Source: Tidjanibacter sp. (GTDB lineage: Bacteria > Bacteroidota > Bacteroidia > Bacteroidales > Rikenellaceae). Taken from it: 6,478 nucleotides of DNA. Both the position numbers and the translations under genes were made by a program. Of the stretch, positions 5,447-6,478 are shown piece after piece. The stretch spans positions 1-6,478 of the forward strand of contig JAGBYS010000160.1 in the NCBI GenBank assembly GCA_017628675.1, in the 5' to 3' direction. The notes beneath the pieces were generated by a model, which was not told the origin of the DNA, ran no database searches, and was given only the letters and a program-made list of their open reading frames with translations. Position 1 is the first letter of the stretch; the number at the start of each line of letters is the position of its first letter.

Positions 5447-5662
5447 TTTCCCTAAAGAACTCAAATTCCCTTTATAATTTTGAATTTCTTTTCGGACCTT
5501 TTCGCCCTTTCTGCCTTTATGTCCCCTCTAAATAGTTCACGGGTTACATTTTTGTAACCCGTGAACAAGGCTGACCGCTGACTGCTGATTGCTATTTACA
5601 CACGCCCCCGCGCTAACGCGCACCCCCTCTAACTTAGAGGGGGAATAAATGAGAGTTGAAAG
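5444..5662 (-). repeat. R repeat, right copy (inverted relative to 2273-2499)
   Basis: The reverse complement aligns end to end with 2273-2499 with about eight substitutions. It carries the same 21-nt palindrome (5623-5643), the GCGC hairpin, and a now perfect 14-bp stem with TTTT loop (5535-5566). Length differences are exactly 14 bases gained here (three CAATCAG/CAGTCAG/CGGTCAG heptads instead of one), 21 bases lost here (three heptads of the AAAATTC-type array) and one G. It lies in the convergent spacer between the AraC-type gene and secA. A TAATTTTG promoter-like box at 5475-5482 lacks a -33 partner. Confidence 0.85.
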
Positions 5663-5683
5663 TTGAAAGTTGAGAGGATAGGG

Positions 5684-5746
5684 GTTTCCCTAAATAAATC
5701 GAATTCCCTTTATAATTTTGAATTTTGCATTTCTTTTCGCCCTTTT
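5684..5746 (-). repeat. Partial second copy of the R tail
   Basis: The stretch from GTTTCCCTAAA through CCCTTTATAATTTTGAATTT to TTCTTTTCGCCC repeats the R tail at 5446-5510 in the same direction, again with a different number of AATTTTG-type heptads. It lies just outside the full right copy, so the R tail is present twice here. It is preceded by GTTGAAA heptads (5655-5668). Confidence 0.7.
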
Positions 5747-5758
5747 TACTTCGGTCGG

Positions 5759-5785
5759 TTAGACTTTAGACCTTAGACCTTAGAC
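5759..5785. repeat. 7-mer tandem repeat TTAGACC, about four copies
   Basis: TTAGACT, TTAGACC, TTAGACC and TTAGAC run head to tail at 5759-5785. They sit immediately before the second P element and are one of several heptad arrays around the R repeats. Confidence 0.8.
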
Positions 5786-5888
5786 AAAAAACGCAGATGG
5801 CGAGGTGATTTTTGTGCCAAACAAGAAGGCGACTTCCGCAGGCGCTAACGGGCGCAACGAGTGAGGGTGGTGCTACCGACCGCCTTCC
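5786..5888 (-). repeat. P element copy B, degenerate
   Basis: In the minus orientation its right half matches copies A and C: GGAAGTCGCC, then TTCTTGTTTGGCAC, then AAAAATCACC and TGCGTTTTTT. A 32-base segment (5810-5841) is repeated at 5924-5955 with one difference. The opposite half has lost most of its pairing. Only GAAGGCG (5825-5831) with CGCCTTC (5880-5886) and a small GCGC stem remain. It is probably a decayed or rearranged tandem partner of copy C. Confidence 0.55.
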
Positions 5889-5899
5889 ATTGAAAGAGA

Positions 5900-6026
5900 A
5901 TAAAACGATTTTCACGGAGGAAATTTTGTGCCAAACAAGAAGGCGAGTTCCGCAGTTTGCTTAACGCAAATGAGGAACTCGCCTATCGCAGGGCGGTGCA
6001 AAATTTACCCGCGAAAATTGTTTTAT
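5900..6026 (-). repeat. P element copy C: ~127-nt imperfect palindrome overlapping the secA stop
   Basis: Nested arms pair in four tiers. ATAAAACGATTTTC (5900-5913) pairs with GAAAATTGTTTTAT (6013-6026) with one G-T. AAATTTTGTGCC (5921-5932) pairs with GGTGCAAAATTT (5995-6006) with two G-T pairs. GGCGAGTTCC (5942-5951) pairs perfectly with GGAACTCGCC (5974-5983). Inside are GTTTGC (5955-5960) and GCAAAT (5966-5971). The layout equals copy A although the stem sequences differ. The differences preserve pairing, which argues for a structure that is selected or created by palindromic insertion. The outer arm includes the secA stop codon. Confidence 0.7.
5931..5983 (-). terminator. Likely secA terminator: core hairpin of P element C
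   Basis: Read from secA, the 10-bp perfect stem (5983-5974 with 5951-5942) is followed by TTCTTGTTTGG, a T-rich but interrupted tail. The corresponding tail after the gdhA element is CTTTGTTTG, so both elements present the T-rich side downstream of their host gene. Confidence 0.45.
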
Positions 6027-6478
6027 GCGCCGTGGCAGTGCTTATACTTCTTCCCCGATCCGCAAGGACAAGGATCGTTGGGGCGCACCTTCTTCTCCAC
6101 GTGCACGGGCATAGGACGGCTCTTCTCGCCCTGACCGGCCTGGGCGGCAGCGGCCATACGCGACTCCTGGAGCTTGTTGACATCCACCTTCTGCTGTGCC
6201 TGCTGACGACGAGCGCTGCGGCTCTCAGCCTGCTCCTTGGTGGGGATGAAGCCCTTCATCAGGATGGAGATAACCTCCTGATTGACTTTGTTGATCATAT
6301 TCTCGAAGAGGCCGTAGCTCTCGCCCTTGTAGATCAACAGAGGATCTTTCTGCTCATAGGTGGCGTTCTGAACGCTCTGCTTCAGGTCGTCCATCTCCCT
6401 GAGGTGCTCACGCCAGTTGTCGTCGATGGTGGTGAGCATCGCAATCTTGGTGAACATCTTGTAGATCTCGGCGCCGTC
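6023..6478 (-). CDS. secA: Preprotein translocase ATPase SecA, C-terminal end (5' part beyond the window)
   Basis: SecA is the ATP-driven motor that pushes unfolded secretory proteins through SecYEG. The 151 visible residues cover the end of the helical scaffold/wing region, [22 protein letters not shown] (recognisable SecA block), and [20 protein letters not shown] variable linker rich in Gln, Ala, Arg and Lys follows. The C-terminal SEC-C zinc motif is [13 protein letters not shown], giving C-x-C-x8-C-H, which in this family binds zinc and contacts SecB or ribosomes. The protein ends HCHGA. The frame is open to the window edge, so the start lies to the right. Its internal Met at 6455-6457 is not the start. 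A long palindrome begins at the stop codon, and the gene converges on the repeat-rich spacer. Confidence 0.97.
   Translation of the reverse strand, partial: DGAEIYKMFTKIAMLTTIDDNWREHLREMDDLKQSVQNATYEQKDPLLIYKGESYGLFENMINKVNQEVISILMKGFIPTKEQAESRSARRQQAQQKVDVNKLQESRMAAAAQAGQGEKSRPMPVHVEKKVRPNDPCPCGSGKKYKHCHGA

Noticed and set aside
5475..5482. TAATTTTG promoter-like boxes in the R tail, also at 5713-5720
   Set aside because: They match the -7 pattern but have no TTTG at the right distance and no gene downstream. They arise within the heptad-type AATTTTG sequence.
5422..5785. Possible CRISPR array
   Set aside because: The repeats are 7- and 9-base units in direct tandem without spacers, and no cas gene is present.
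5928..6134. A 68-codon plus-strand frame beginning MPNKKASSAV
   Set aside because: It is made of the P element and then runs antisense to secA. A similar frame fragment appears in the other P copy because of the repeat, not because of protein conservation.
1..6478. tRNA or rRNA genes, insertion sequences with transposase
   Set aside because: No cloverleaf, rRNA signature or transposase/integrase frame was seen. The repeats found are non-coding.

Overview
The window looks like chromosomal DNA from a gut-type Bacteroidota, most likely order Bacteroidales and possibly an Alistipes/Rikenellaceae relative. That placement is inferred from Bacteroidota-type promoters (-7 box TAnnTTTG), the lack of Shine-Dalgarno sequences before starts, GC-rich coding DNA next to very AT-rich spacers, and the style of the proteins. 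The genus is a guess.

Layout. The left part holds a divergent pair: gcvT (aminomethyltransferase, minus strand, running off the left edge) and gdhA (glutamate dehydrogenase, complete). They share a 241-base spacer whose two promoter boxes sit in mirror image. The middle holds rnhB (RNase HII, minus), then a polytopic membrane protein of unknown function and an AraC-family regulator (both plus). The right end holds the 3' end of secA (minus). Between the regulator and secA lie more than 800 bases without a conventional gene. This stretch contains a strong promoter, a probable ~90-nt terminated small RNA (or leader-peptide transcript), and several repeats.

The most unusual content is in the two convergent spacers. 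Directly after the stop codons of gdhA and secA begins a ~125-nt imperfect palindrome of one family (here called P), with a terminator-like central hairpin. On the gdhA side P is followed at once by a ~220-bp structured repeat (called R). On the secA side a degenerate second P and short tandem repeats lie between P and R. The two R copies are in opposite orientation, about 2.9 kb apart. By eye they are about 96% identical outside indels, and the indels are exactly two 7-mers, three 7-mers and one base. The rnhB/membrane protein/araC block and the small RNA sit between them.

A second theme is start-codon placement. rnhB, the membrane protein gene, the araC-type gene and a 17-codon ORF in the small transcript all have a TAnnTTTG box only 5-8 nt before the ATG. 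This predicts leaderless mRNAs. gcvT and gdhA instead have predicted leaders of about 75 nt.

Functionally, gcvT (glycine breakdown, releasing ammonia) and gdhA (ammonia/glutamate interconversion) are both nitrogen metabolism and may share control. rnhB and secA are housekeeping genes. The membrane protein and regulator cannot be tied to a pathway from sequence alone.
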